A DNA stretch of 20,569 bases from Circinella minor (taxonomy: Eukaryota > Mucoromycota > Mucoromycetes > Mucorales > Lichtheimiaceae), in the NCBI GenBank assembly GCA_016758965.1, contig JAEPRB010000373.1:1-20569 (forward strand). The letters run 5' to 3'. The first letter of the stretch is position 1. Each line of letters starts with the position of its first letter. Below the pieces are notes generated by a model. That model was not told the origin of the DNA. It saw only the letters and a list, made by a program, of their open reading frames with translations, and did not search any database. The position numbers and the translations under genes were made by a program. Positions 1 to 10,116 of this stretch are shown here, piece by piece.

Positions 1-60
1 GTAATTACAATTAAATAAAAAAACTTTACCATCTTCTTTAACATCTTGTTACTCACTTGA

Positions 61-177
61 TATTATCCGCTATCCGATCCGCATCCGCAGCATCCGCATC
101 CGCATCCGTATCCGCATTTGCGGATGCAGATGCAGATAGCCCTGTTATCCGATCCGATCCGATCCGTGAAGAACACT
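61..177. repeat. Degenerate hexamer repeat (CGGATN on minus strand)
   Basis: Reiterated CATCCG/GATCCG units on the plus strand occur in two blocks separated by a short less regular stretch. A perfect hairpin (ATCCGCA, two-base spacer, TGCGGAT) lies at 110-125. The block overlaps the last codons of the acidic gene at 145-680, whose C-terminus is therefore repeat-encoded. It is much more GC-rich than its surroundings. Confidence 0.8.
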
Positions 178-680
178 AGCTCCTGCGATAGTATCCGGTG
201 CAATAGACCATAATTGGTACATATTGTCTTCGTCATTTGACATTTCATCATCATCATCACCATCACCATCCGAAATACTGCTGCTTTCACTATCAGTATC
301 ATCTGTATCACTAATACTATCGTTTTCTTGGACTAAGCGAGCAGTTTCTGCAGAGAACGAAAACGAAAATTGACTAGACTCGTGATCAATATTCTCTTCA
401 TTAACAAAGTCAACTGATTCAATAATGTCCATAGCAGTATCCTCATCTTCAATGGTTGGTGTTTTGTTACTATAAACTAAAAAGCCGGTTTCTAATAAGC
501 AAAATGGGCCGATTACATAGTATAACTATATAAACCATTGTGTACCTGTTTGCTTTGTGTCATTTATTTTCATGCGCTTTAAGGTCTTCTTGATTTTATT
601 TACTGATGATTTAGTACTCGAAAGCGATTGTCTAGAAGGGCGCTTGTTAGCATTTTTTTTGTTTGTGAACGCATTTGCAT
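145..680 (-). CDS. Small spliced acidic Ser/Asp-rich protein of unknown function; reading frame off by one at an A8 run
   Basis: I do not recognise this protein. The 3' exon (469-145) encodes an acidic tract with SDTDDTDSESSS and DGDGDDDDEMSNDED, then a repeat-derived end. It is joined in phase to an upstream basic Ser/Lys-rich exon (ending QSLSSTKSSVNKIKKTLKRM and a few residues) through a 76-nt intron, 545-470, with donor GTACAC and acceptor TATAG. The best ATG (680-678) is in frame with the basic exon only if the A8 run at 653-660 is one base longer. As written, the start runs into a stop after about 26 codons, and an internal ATG (KRM) would be the fallback start. Splicing and frame agreement on both sides of the intron support a real gene. 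The frame break could be sequence error or decay. A basic N-terminus and acidic tail would fit a nuclear protein or a transposon accessory ORF, but this is a guess. Confidence 0.45.
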
Positions 681-963
681 ATTTATATTATAGAAAACGA
701 TAAAAAAAGTTGAAAAGAACAACAACAACAAAAAAAAAAAGATTTTATATTTAATCATCCAGTTTGTTGTATATCATCATTTGTTTGATCAATGGCAGAA
801 GCAGACTGACTTCGTTTACCTGTTTAATGATAATTATTATAATACTGTTTTAGATGTTGAATATTTGTATCAGTCACATTCTAAAGAACATGTGTTACAA
901 CAAAATTCTAACTATTAACTTTCTTTTGTATAAAACAAACAGTAATTCTTTATTGAGTATAAA
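681..963. other. Spacer with no firm gene; one possible short terminal exon at 755-819 (minus)
   Basis: AT-rich sequence with CAA and poly-A microsatellite at 719-740. On the minus strand an AAACAG acceptor-like site at about 820 is followed by about 20 open codons (KRSQSASAIDQTNDDIQQ and a Gly) ending in TGA at 755-757. This could be the last exon of a gene reading from higher coordinates, perhaps the Plavaka pseudogene split by MULE-1, but nothing proves it. Confidence 0.25.
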
Positions 964-972
964 TATTTTGCA
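964..972. repeat. Candidate 9-bp target-site duplication of MULE-1 (left copy)
   Basis: TATTTTGCA occurs here and again at 5841-5849, on the two sides of MULE-1. Nine bp is the usual Mutator-type duplication length. Ten non-matching bases (973-982) lie between this copy and the start of the visible inverted arm, and the last bases of the arms themselves resemble the duplicated motif, so the exact element edge is uncertain. Confidence 0.45.
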
Positions 973-982
973 CCTCGCTCAA

Positions 983-1982
983 CAAAATACTTATATGGCC
1001 CCGGATTTAAGAGTTAAGGTTTTGCTCTCCCCCCCCTAAAAAATAAAACTGATTAAAAGCCAGACACACGTCAGAAAAAAGGTGATTTCGTGTTGGAGGA
1101 CAAAAAAAAATACTCAAGTCAGAACCACTATAAGAAAAAAAAGAAGACTTTCAAAAAACCAAGTGTCAGCATATATAAGATGCTCATTAGCATATAAAAA
1201 GGAGGTAAAATAATTGTCAAGCTTTAGCAGAGGCGTATATAGAATAATAAGAGTGAATAAAATTAACAGCATATTTCTTTTTTTTTTGTGGAGGAATACA
1301 ATTATGAATATTGTATACTGGCTATAATATTATTTGTCCGTTTTTTTCATATATAGATGGTGGAACTTAATTAACATTGGTAACCAAATTGTTTAGAATG
1401 ATCCCTGGTGAGAATGAGTTTAGCAAGATGTAGCCCATTGTCCATTGTAAGGGAACACACAAAAGTTAACGGGTGTAGGTTATTATTTTAGGAAAAAAAC
1501 TTGAAATAGGACAAATGAGGTTGTAAACTTTTTTTAGCTAATGATGGTCAACACGTTTATTAATTTAGGGATGGAAGAAATCAAAAGATCTAATCAACTA
1601 TTCACCAATGTTAAATCCATAACCGAAATCAGCATGTACAACAATTGTATACTATTTACCAACTGCAGCTAATATTACCAAATACCAATACATAAAAACG
1701 TGCCCTTTTTTCGAGCCAAGTTTCAGAACACGCCTTTTTACATAAAACGAGACAACATAAACAACCCGTTCATTTCAGCAACATCAATAATAATATAACA
1801 ATCGTCAAACTAACCGAGATTTATATTGTAAAGGACCTAAGGGATTGTCGTCATTATTACCCTTAGATGTAATAGAAATAAAAATGAGGTTTGAATTATA
1901 ATATTACTTGGATCAAGCAATAGGTGAGATCAGCAGTTATAATATTAGTTTAGCAAGTATTTTTATCTCGTTTTATATATAA
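983..1982 (+). repeat. MULE-1 left terminal inverted arm
   Basis: Reverse complement of 4852-5847 with about 98-99% identity by eye. The outer end starts CAAAATACTTATATGGCC; the inner end is CTCGTTTTATATATAA. All substitutions seen between arms are transitions. A 6-bp insertion near 1678 and T-run length are the only indels noticed. Confidence 0.9.
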
Positions 1983-2153
1983 TGGTAAGTGTATGGTTTG
2001 GTTTTCAAATGGATATGATATTCATTTTGTTAATTACAATAATGATAATTTAATAATAACAATCTAACAAAAATGATAATTCATGTCTAAATATATAGAT
2101 ATGGAAAAAAGAAATAAAATATAAATGGATAATAAAAAACGGAATTGTTAACT

Positions 2154-4599
2154 CTATTGAGTATTGAAGTTTGTATTTGGAGGGAGAGAGAGGATGTTAT
2201 CAAGATTGCTACTAAGATCGGTTACATTGGCCGTCATGTTGTTGATTTGTTGAAGTAAAGCGATAATATTTTCTTCGTTATTATTGTTGATCATCGTCCT
2301 GTCAATTCTACGTTTCAAATCTCGTGTTTTGGATGCAAGCTTATTAATGGCATCAGAAAGCTGTTGTTTTGGACCGTTTTGTGGTTGGTGTTCTTGTTGT
2401 ATGGTAGTCGCGGTTGTAGAAGAAGACTCTCCCCATATATGTTGCGTATTTATTTGTGGTCGAACAGTGACAGATGGATCATGGAGCTCAATGTAAAACA
2501 TGTGTTGTTGGAAGTAAGGACAGGTACACGAAATTATTTGGCTGTTTTGTGCTTTCGCCTGTTATTATGGATATTAGTATTTATATATTTTGATGGATAG
2601 AAGGAAGTATAAATGTGGAAATAATCAGAAATAACTTACATTATATACTGAATTGTTGGTATTGTTTGCGAATGACTCAACCAAATATTCTTCATCAAGC
2701 AAGCGAATGATAGTGGATGGTGATGGTAAAGATTTTTCTTTTTCAGCCTTGATTTCATTTACATGAAAACGGCGTTCTAATGCACCCATACGACCAACAT
2801 TGACAGACAAACGGCTGGCTTCTTGCTTAATGTCAAATGCAACTTCTTCCACCAAAACTTCAACCAATACATCAAGACGATGCGTACGTTTTCTTTTTAA
2901 ATAGCATGATTTTAATTGGTTATGCCAGCTCTGTGACAATATTAGTAAATAAAGTGCATGATGCTGATTTATATAAAAGTATATCCGTATTTACCTCAAG
3001 ATAGTTATTTGTTTGCATTGGATGAAAAACTTCAGGTTGATAACTAACATTCCAACGTTCACATGCTTTTCCATCCCACATATCAACATAATATGTTTTA
3101 AAATATGTAATAAATTCTGGTTGTGAATGAGAAAACTCGGTAATAAAGGTGTTTAAGAGATTATGGAATCGTTCGCGGTTTTTTTCATACATAAGCACCT
3201 TTAAATGAGGTCTGATATGTGCCTTTGCTTGAGCTGGCGTACGACCAATTGATCCATGTACCTTTGATTGTACATTTTGCATCCATGCACACATAACATG
3301 CCAAATACAATGCTGGATTGAACAAGATGGTCAAACTTGAATTATTGCGTTATCCTCAGGCAAGCTACGATTAATGGTAAATCTTTGTGGATTTAAACCA
3401 ATAGAGGATAATGAGCGGAACCAACCAAGGAGTGGTCTTGATGATAAATCATTGGTAAACAAATATGTGATCAGAACACCACGTCCAGCAACAGTATCAC
3501 GAATAACTATGGTATACAAAACACCATCCTTGTACTTTGATACATCATGAGTAGCATCTAATGAAATAAAGTGAGCTTGGCTAAAATAATTAACTTGCCA
3601 GGGAGCTGCAAAACCAAATGCAAAGTCATTACTACTAAGTCGTTGCTGTGGCTCTTGACCTTCCAAAGTATCTATCCAAACATGATAACCACTTTGCTTT
3701 AACTCAACAAGTCGTTTTCCAATCGATTTAAAATCATTTGCATGTCTACTACATAATTCTTGGCGATATTTTACAAAAATGTTATAAACATCAATTGTAT
3801 TAATATGAGCATCACGGGTGGTATTTGGATAGACATTATATTCGCGCTGCAAATATTGTCTGACATCACGAACATTATACCCCTTACGGAGCTCTTCCAA
3901 AATTTGTTCATGTAAGACATTAGACTTAGGCAAAAACTGAACGTCTTCAATACTACCAGGAGTATGAAGAGTATGTTCATTAACATACTGAAAATAAACT
4001 TTCTCTTCATTTTCTTCATAGCAGTATACCATCAAATTTGCCTTGCAACCAATGTGTTTTGATCGTTTTTGGATTGGACGACGTTTGATACCATCTTCAT
4101 CATATTCATCATCCTCATTCGAGTCAGTTACAACTTGTTTACGTGCTTTCCGATGACATGCATAACGTATTTTCCAAACTATCTTTGCTTTACGCTGACG
4201 TTTACTTCTATGCTGGTCTGTTGTATATATTATAATAATTTTATTTATCATATTAATAATCGGCTAAGGTACCATTGACAGTCTAAATTCATTATGATTT
4301 ACTATCGTTTTCATTGATATCCACATTTCTATCATAGGAATCTTCATCCGAGCTCTTATCCAAAACAATAACTTCCTATACTTGGGGAATTTTCTCCTTT
4401 CTAGAGGTCAGTTGATCATGTTTTTTTTAATACTGTATTTATCCTTATATACCTAGGATTCACCAGTCAATTGTTGTTGCTGCTTAATAACTTCTTTGTA
4501 GTTATGAACACTACATTCGGTAAGCCGAGCTTGACTGGTTCCTTGGGATAAAATAGTTGGGTTTGGCAAAGTAACTGAATGTTGTTGGTTGTTGCTCAT
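2154..4599 (-). pseudogene. MULE-1 transposase, multi-exon, broken by stops
   Basis: The product would cut and paste the MULE-1 element. Exon 1 starts at ATG 4599 (MSNNQQHSVT) and runs to a GTATAT donor at 4452; its last codon there is TAG, where a CAG|GT donor would be expected. A second N-terminal exon near 4250-4420 is unclear and holds a TAG at 4376-4378. The main exon 4217-2995 carries a FAR1-like Cys/His DNA-binding region (YACHRKARK, IGCKANLMVY), the first catalytic Asp in SLDATHDV, and a CIWHVMCAW motif after an in-frame TGA at 3331-3333. Introns 2994-2931 (64 nt) and 2639-2559 (81 nt) keep phase. The last exon, 2558-2154, has the first half of a SWIM zinc finger (CTCPYF) but goes directly to QHMFYI, so the expected C-x-H pair is missing. 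A Gln/Asn-rich tail follows. Length without breaks would be about 700-730 residues, like the MULE-2 protein. Confidence 0.8.
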
Positions 4600-4851
4600 T
4601 TCGAAGATTTAAGAAAAAAAATTGTAGATGTAGTTGTGATCTGGAAGTAGAATCAGCGAAAAAAAAACATTCAAACTCTTTAATATACTCCAGTTACACA
4701 ACGTTTATCCCATGGTATTGTAAATATGTGTGTCGAATAGTTTAATATGACTTAAATTAACATGAACCATATTTATCGTTGTAGCATATGTACTAATAGC
4801 TTAACAGTAGCTAGATCGATTTTGTAATTTATTATAATTGATCGTCTATTT

Positions 4852-5847
4852 TTATATATAAAACGAGATAAAAATACTTGCTAAACTAATATTATAACTG
4901 CTGATCTCACCTATTGCTTGATCCAAGTAATATTATAATTCAAACCTTATTTTTATTTCTATTACATCTAAGGGTAATAATGACGACAATCCCTTAGGTC
5001 CTTTGCAATATAAATCTCGGTTGGTTTGACGATTGTTATATTATTATTGATGTTGCTGAAATGAACGGGTTGTTTATGTTGTCTCATTTTATGTAAAAAG
5101 GCGTGTTCTGAAACTCGGCTCGAAAAAAAGGGCACGTTTTTATGTATTGGTAATATTAGCTGCAGTTGGTGAATAGTATACAATTGTTGTACATGCTGAT
5201 TTCAGTTATGGATTTAATATTGGTGAATAGTTGATTAGATCTTTTGATTCCTTCCATCCCTAAATTAATAAACGTGTTGACCATCATCAGCTAAAAAAAG
5301 TTTACAACCTCGTTTGTCCTATTTCAAGTTTTTTTTCCTAAAATAATAACCCACACCCGTTAACTTTTGTGTGTTCCCTTACAATGGACAATGGGCTACA
5401 TCTTGCTAAACTCATTCTCACCAGGGATCATTCTAAACAATTTGGTTACCAATGTTAATTAAGTTCCACCATCTATATATGAAAAAAACGGACAAATAAT
5501 ATTATAGCCAGTATACAATATTCATAATTGTATTCCTCCACAAAAAAAAAAGAAATATGCTGTTAATTTTATTCACTCTTATTATTCTATATACGCCTCT
5601 GCTAAAGCTTGACAATTATTTTACCTCCTTTTTATATGCTAATGAGCATCTTATATATGCTGACACTTGGTTTTTTGAAAGTCTTCTTTTTTTTCTTATA
5701 GTGGTTCTGACTTGAGTATTTTTTTTTGTCCTCCAACACGAAATCACCTTTTTTCTGACGTGTGTCTGGCTTTTAATCAGTTTTATTTTTTAGGGGGGGG
5801 GAGAGCAAAACCCTAACTCTTAAATCCAGGGCCATATAAGTATTTTG
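4852..5847 (-). repeat. MULE-1 right terminal inverted arm
   Basis: Mirror of the left arm, ending GGCCATATAAGTATTTTG at 5847. It is followed directly by coding sequence of the Plavaka pseudogene. The second copy of TATTTTGCA is at 5841-5849 and overlaps this end. Confidence 0.9.
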
Positions 5848-6424
5848 CAAAATTCGCCATCTGTTCAAGAGAGTTAAATTTTTGGTTTGTTCGTTTGGAT
5901 GATTTTTTGACATCCATTGAATGCTGGTGCTCTGAGCTAGTTGTACTATATCCACTAATGATACCTCGCTCCCTGATATCGTTCACATATTTCTGTAATA
6001 TATGGTTTTTAGGAAAGTTTAAACTGGATGGAGAGTATTTTTGGAATATAGGAAGGTGCTTGTAATATTCTGCTAATGATTCTTCCATTTATTTTATACT
6101 TTGTTCTGTATGTTCTTTACTTATTGCATTCATGATAAAATCCAAGAACTGTCGCAAGCAAAGACAAGCTTGAAGTGGAAAGTAGTCATAGCAGTAAGGC
6201 AAGATTATCACCATATTGCTTCGCATCTCGGTGTATGTTGGATTTTTAAGGTAATGCGAGAAAATGCCCTTATTAAATGGACGATGTTCTTTGTATACTA
6301 GGTTATTAGATGCTCGAGTGTTAATTTCAGTGATGACGGTTGTACCATTGAAATTGGGATTGTTGATAATAAGCATCTCCACACAGTCCAAAAGGTGAGT
6401 ATAAATACCCTTAAAGTAATGCAT
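5848..6424 (-). pseudogene. Plavaka-type (CACTA-like) transposase, C-terminal part, interrupted by MULE-1
   Basis: Two minus-strand segments in the same frame are separated only by a TAA at 6089-6091. The first (6424-6092) ends with a region like the family's ALRALLDF helix (LQACLCLRQFLDFIMN). The second (6088-5850) carries the recognisable block LNFPKNHILQKYV, then ISGYSTTSSEHQHSMDVKKS and KRTNQ, which corresponds to the conserved Phe-Asn-x-Pro-Lys-x-His and E-x-x-H segment near the C-terminus of Plavaka transposases. The frame then meets the right arm of MULE-1 after LEQMANFAK. On the far side of MULE-1 (972 downward) about a dozen further open codons follow in frame if the 9-bp duplication is collapsed. 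Start ATG 6424 follows two in-frame stops, so an intron or truncation lies upstream. Confidence 0.7.
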
Positions 6425-6911
6425 CTACTAGGAGTGAGTTATACACGTCAAACTGTGGATACGGGAAACTCCAAAATGTATGCTACAAAATAGATAGATT
6501 ATAGTTAGTTTATTAGGTTGTGTTATATCAATCGATATTAATAAAATAAAAGAGACAGTGATAGGTCAATGAGACCCAAAAGAACAATAATTGAACTGCC
6601 GTTTATTATATATATATTATCGCTATTTATATTAAGTCCTAATCAATGGCCAGGTATATCAATATGCGTGTATGAAACAATGATAGTCTTCTGATTTGTT
6701 GATGACGATGAATAATGACAATGGTAGTATATGTGAACATTATGTCCTATACATTTTGCCATTGATAAATAAATATATCAATGCAGCTGTCAAATACAGT
6801 AGTATCAATAAAGAAAATGGACTTCTTTAATATTAAGAGTCATTGAAACATACTATAAAATACCAAAATGTCAGTGAAACATATTTGAAGTATGCTGTAT
6901 TTAAATATATA
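6425..6911. other. AT-rich spacer inside the Plavaka remnant, no gene seen
   Basis: No open frame of note on either strand. A GTCAGTGAAACATA-like motif occurs twice near 6838 and 6868 with one mismatch. The stretch lies where the catalytic core of a Plavaka transposase would be expected, so core-encoding sequence appears deleted or decayed beyond recognition. Confidence 0.4.
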
Positions 6912-7127
6912 TTATTGAATGACCGTTATTATGAAGCCATTCTGCGTTAGATACAACAGGTTGTGTATCAAGTACTCAATAAAAAATGGATTATTACCAG
7001 AACGTTTTGCATTGAAAAGCTCTTCACCGTTTTTCTGCATTTTCTTGTCTTTGAAAAGGTCATTTGCCATGTCAAATATACTTTCCATCCCATAATTTGT
7101 TCTTAATACTGGTTGATCATTAACGTT
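6912..7127 (-). pseudogene. Plavaka-like middle fragment
   Basis: An open minus-strand segment of about 70 codons ends at TAA 6912-6914. It contains YGMESIFDMANDLFKDKK, NGEELFNAKRSGNNPFFIEY and LIHNLLYL. The spacing of an N-P-F-F motif followed by an H-N-L-L motif resembles the region after the zinc ribbon in Plavaka and related transposases. It lies between stronger Plavaka fragments on the same strand. Upstream (about 7130-7200) a short stretch reading VERHPGDVPIVTF may belong to the same gene but is broken by stops. Confidence 0.4.
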
Positions 7128-7248
7128 TTCTTAATATTGGCTCGTCAAAAGCTCAAAACGTAACAATAGGGACATCCCCAGGATGTCTCTCTACTTTTTA
7201 CGAGTGCTAATAAACGTCTATTTATGTAGTGTTAGTATGCAGACAAAG

Positions 7249-7644
7249 TTAATCATGTGTTGGATATAAGATAATATACTGTTCGGAAAGATCTACAGAA
7301 TAGCTAGCTAATGCTGGAACGCATTTATACATCATATTGTCAGGACCCTTCATGAGATAATACTGTTGGGTTTTGAATGGCGTCAAGATATGATCAATGC
7401 AGTAATGATAAATTGCCTGTTTTGCTTGTAGGAACCATTTTTTGTTGGCAAGACTTTTACTTTCAATAACAGGAAGATATGCAAGTAAACGAGTCCTGTG
7501 TAAAGTATCCCTACGTCTATATTCGATTGGTGTATTAGAAAGACTTATATAAACGGGCCATGCTTTTTTTCTCATATCACCAGTGCTTACTGTTTGATCG
7601 GGTGCCAACATCAAACCTAATATAACGCAACCATCGGGTGATGC
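7249..7644 (-). pseudogene. Plavaka-type transposase, N-terminal/central conserved block
   Basis: An open minus-strand stretch begins after an AAAAAG acceptor-like site at about 7645 with ASPDGCVILGLMLAPDQTV. It continues with RKKAWPVYISLSNTPIEYRR, then LLAYLPVIESKSLANKKWF, and ends with a block like ASYSVDLSEQYIIL. This order (D-x-T, K-A-W-P-V-Y-x-x-x-x-N, R+, L-A-Y-L-P) is the most characteristic block of Plavaka-type transposases. It stops after THD, where family members continue into a CPxC zinc ribbon, so the gene is broken here. It is the firmest of the Plavaka pieces. Confidence 0.75.
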
Positions 7645-7687
7645 TTTTTATTATACATTAGGTTAGAAACAAAAGATTTCATTATAT

Positions 7688-7924
7688 TTACTTTAAAAAC
7701 ATTATCATATATACATGCATATTCTGCCACCATTGACCACTATAAATGTCAGTATAAAACCTTTCACTATTACGTGTTACAATACTTGGTTGCAATTGAG
7801 TAACATCATTAAACAGTGGATGACTAAAAAGATTTTCTGACACACCACAGATATTGCAATAAATCAAAAAATGGACTATCAACATTTTTAACGAATTCTT
7901 AAGTATATTTTTGTGGAAAACCAT
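7688..7924 (-). pseudogene. Plavaka-type transposase, upstream exon
   Basis: A 78-codon minus-strand frame carries RFYTDIYSGQWW, matching the Y-x-E-x-x-x-G-x-W-W motif that precedes the K-A-W-P-V-Y block in the family. It lies 44 bp upstream of that block, so the two are probably exons of the same gene, but I could not find a donor/acceptor pair that keeps phase. GTATAT (after QNMH) and GTAAAT are candidate donors. Confidence 0.55.
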
Positions 7925-8291
7925 TGATATCTTTTAATCTAGTATCTCTTTATCAAAAGGCTATATAAATAACAACATCTGGTGAAAGAGAGAAGGATTT
8001 TTTTAATCAATCCAGTACCTCAAGTAACTTGCATCGATACTTACCAATGCTAATTGCTCTCTGATTTTCTTTTCTTTGAGTAATGTGCGAAATACACTAT
8101 CAAGAGTAACAAAAAAAGGATCAAATATAGAATACAGGGACACTATATAATCTTATAGTAAGAGGTCCAATTAAGGCAAATAATTTATATATAATATATT
8201 TATGATGTTATCATTTTTAATATTGTATCAAATTCGTCAATATTTAATAATTTATATAAAAACTTTTTAAAAGTACTAAATTGTATATTAC
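7925..8291. other. Spacer with one possible upstream exon (8045-8121, minus)
   Basis: On the minus strand about 26 open codons (DPFFVTLDSVFRTLLKEKK and on) end at a good donor, TTG|GTAAGT, with the donor G at 8044. This may be the first recognisable exon of the Plavaka gene. The remainder is AT-rich, with nothing else supported. Confidence 0.3.
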
Positions 8292-10116
8292 TTATATATG
8301 AAAAAACGAACTTTTTATCTTTATATTAATAAGATTTTCATTAAATGTTTCTAATAAATCGGTATCTCTTTTAATCCTATTATATAACTTATATTTTGTA
8401 AAGTCGTTATAATCATTAGTATTATATTCTAAAAAATCTAAAATTTCTTTTTCTTGTAATTCATTAATATTTTCAATTTCATCAAATAATTCTTTATCTT
8501 TTTTTAAACTTAAATATTTACTTTTACTTAATATCTTTTTAGTATTATAAAATTTATCTTTTTCATCAATAATATAAAATATATCTTCTAATTTATAATT
8601 TTTACAATAGGGTGTATTTCACTTATAACCGCCAAGATTTTACCCCAAATTTAGAGAGCTTCAGAAACATGCAAACAAAATATTTTGACTTTTTAATTGA
8701 TAACATATATTTTTATGCATATTTAAAACATTTATTATGGATTAGCTTCCCAAAAAAAAAGTTGTGACGGATCTGAAGGTTGTCAAAGTTGATCGGTGAA
8801 GCTCAATTTTAGCAGAGGGTGGAGAAAATTAAAACAGTTTATTAATATATCTCCGCAATGTTACACAAAAAATTTGAAGCAGAAACATATAAATCCAATG
8901 TGCAACTTCAAGTACTGTGTGGGTTAGTATATCCATCTAACAAAGGTGAAATGATTGAATGGGGCATATATATCTGATATACTGAAAATATGAAGAAAAG
9001 AAAAAGGGGCTATTTTGAAAATATACATAAAACTAATTTTAAAAGAATCTATAGGCTTTAGTTCGATTACCATGCTCTAGTCCTAGAAAGAAACTAAAAA
9101 ACAAAGTGATATGCAGATACAAGGATAATAATAATTGTTGTGTAAAACATCTACTACATAGCCTTATAATAGCCTAATCTCTGCGAAAAGAAAACAGCTC
9201 TTTATAAAACTGCAGAAGATGCAAGTCTTCTATTTGAATCCGATCAAAAATACTACTGCAAATACAACTAGATTAAGAGATACTGGAGCAGAAAAAGGAC
9301 CAGTATAAGTTAACAGCAGTTAATCATTTCAAGCTTTTAGACAATACTTGGCTGGGTTTTTTTATTAGACTTTCCCCTATCAATTAAATCCAACTGTAGT
9401 TCAATGCTTTTTTTTATAGAGCATAATCTTTTGAATTGCATATATACAAAGAATTTCAATCAATGAAACAGCTGATTTTGTTAAAAAATTCTCTTCTAGG
9501 AAATATACTTCATATTTGTGTTTTCCACTTCATATCCCTATATCAGCATCACTGATCAGAGTTTTTTCCCTACTTTCATTACATGATAAACATAATATTT
9601 ACTATATATAGTAGCGGTGTTCTAAATGACAAAATTGAAACAATTTCTCGATTTTGGCAGTTATAAGTGAAATACACCCTATTCGTCAAAATATATTTCA
9701 TGAGCACATGTTTTATAGTGATTTAAAATATTATATTTTTTATTATAATATAATCTATCAGTTTTATCATTTATATTACATATATAGTTGCATCTTTCAC
9801 AATATTGTGGTGAATGTTTATTACAATAATATATATCATTTCCCACTTTTGTTTTACATGTTTTTTCTTTACATATTGTTAAATTATTATAATAATAAAT
9901 ATTAAATTCTTTTTCTAATTGTTTTAATTCTTTATCAATATTTTCTATTTTATTTATATGACCATTATATTTCTTTTTAATATTCTTTATTTTTATACAT
10001 TTTATTTTATTTTCTAATATAATATTGTGGTGAACCACCATAATAATACATATATTCCATCCATTCATGAATAATTGGTCAAACATCATTCCGTCAAGGA
10101 TAAAAGATATAACCAA
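8292..10116 (-). pseudogene. Very AT-rich Cys- and Asn/Lys-rich ORF of unknown family, split by a TA-inserted element
   Basis: The upstream part (about 10116-9682) reads through a Lys/Asn/Ile-rich segment with a likely coiled coil (KIENIDKELKQLEKEF). It then has a Cys/His cluster: C-x4-C-x9-C-x6-C-x2-C-x3-C (CKEKTCKTKVGNDIYYC, then CERCNYIC) with a further Cys near the junction, suggesting one or two zinc-binding knuckles. At 9680 the frame meets the 1,070-bp TA element. Beyond it (8607-8292) an open frame continues with the same composition, Lys/Glu/Asp-rich and helical, to TAA at 8292-8294. Removing the element and one TA copy leaves the two parts in the same frame. Third codon positions are almost all A or T, far beyond the neighbouring transposons. 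I do not recognise the family. The composition is reminiscent of AT-rich giant-virus-like or plasmid-like ORFs, but that is only a compositional resemblance. The true start is not clear. Confidence 0.5.
8610..9679. mobile_element. Non-autonomous DNA transposon (1,070 bp) with 29-bp inverted ends and TA duplication
   Basis: The ends are perfect or near-perfect inverted repeats: GGGTGTATTTCACTTATAAC and then CGCCAAGAT at 8610-8638, mirrored at 9651-9679 with two mismatches. TA lies on both sides (8608-8609 and 9680-9681), as in Tc1/mariner/IS630-type insertions. The interior has no open frame of coding length and no transposase remnant, so it must have been moved in trans. It interrupts the AT-rich ORF. 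Its ends do not resemble the CAGTG ends of the Tc1-like element at 10968-12987, so it belongs to a different family. Confidence 0.85.

Larger units (their letters stand above)
983..5847 (-). mobile_element. MULE-1: Mutator-like DNA transposon with about 1-kb inverted arms, decayed
   Basis: Inverted arms at 983-1982 and 4852-5847 enclose one transposase gene on the minus strand. Long terminal inverted repeats, a MULE-type transposase and a possible 9-bp duplication together define a Mutator-superfamily element. The arms differ from each other by about 14 substitutions, a 6-bp indel and homopolymer length, so the insertion is not recent. The transposase has at least one in-frame stop and lacks part of its zinc finger, so the copy is probably not autonomous. 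It is inserted in a Plavaka-type transposase pseudogene, whose reading frame runs up to the right arm at 5848. Confidence 0.85.

Noticed and set aside
854..1039. Plus-strand frame crossing into the left arm of MULE-1
   Set aside because: Crosses the element boundary; no coding character. A similar end appears at the other arm because it is repeat sequence.
4968..5183. Minus-strand 71-codon frame in the right arm of MULE-1
   Set aside because: Lies wholly in the inverted arm; its left-arm counterpart is not equally open, and there is no family match.
7130..7200. VERHPGDVPIVTF stretch as a separate gene
   Set aside because: Very short and stop-bounded; at most a scrap of the Plavaka remnant.
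9654..9905. Plus-strand Tyr/Asn-rich frame
   Set aside because: Antisense shadow of the AT-rich ORF, and it crosses the end of the TA element.
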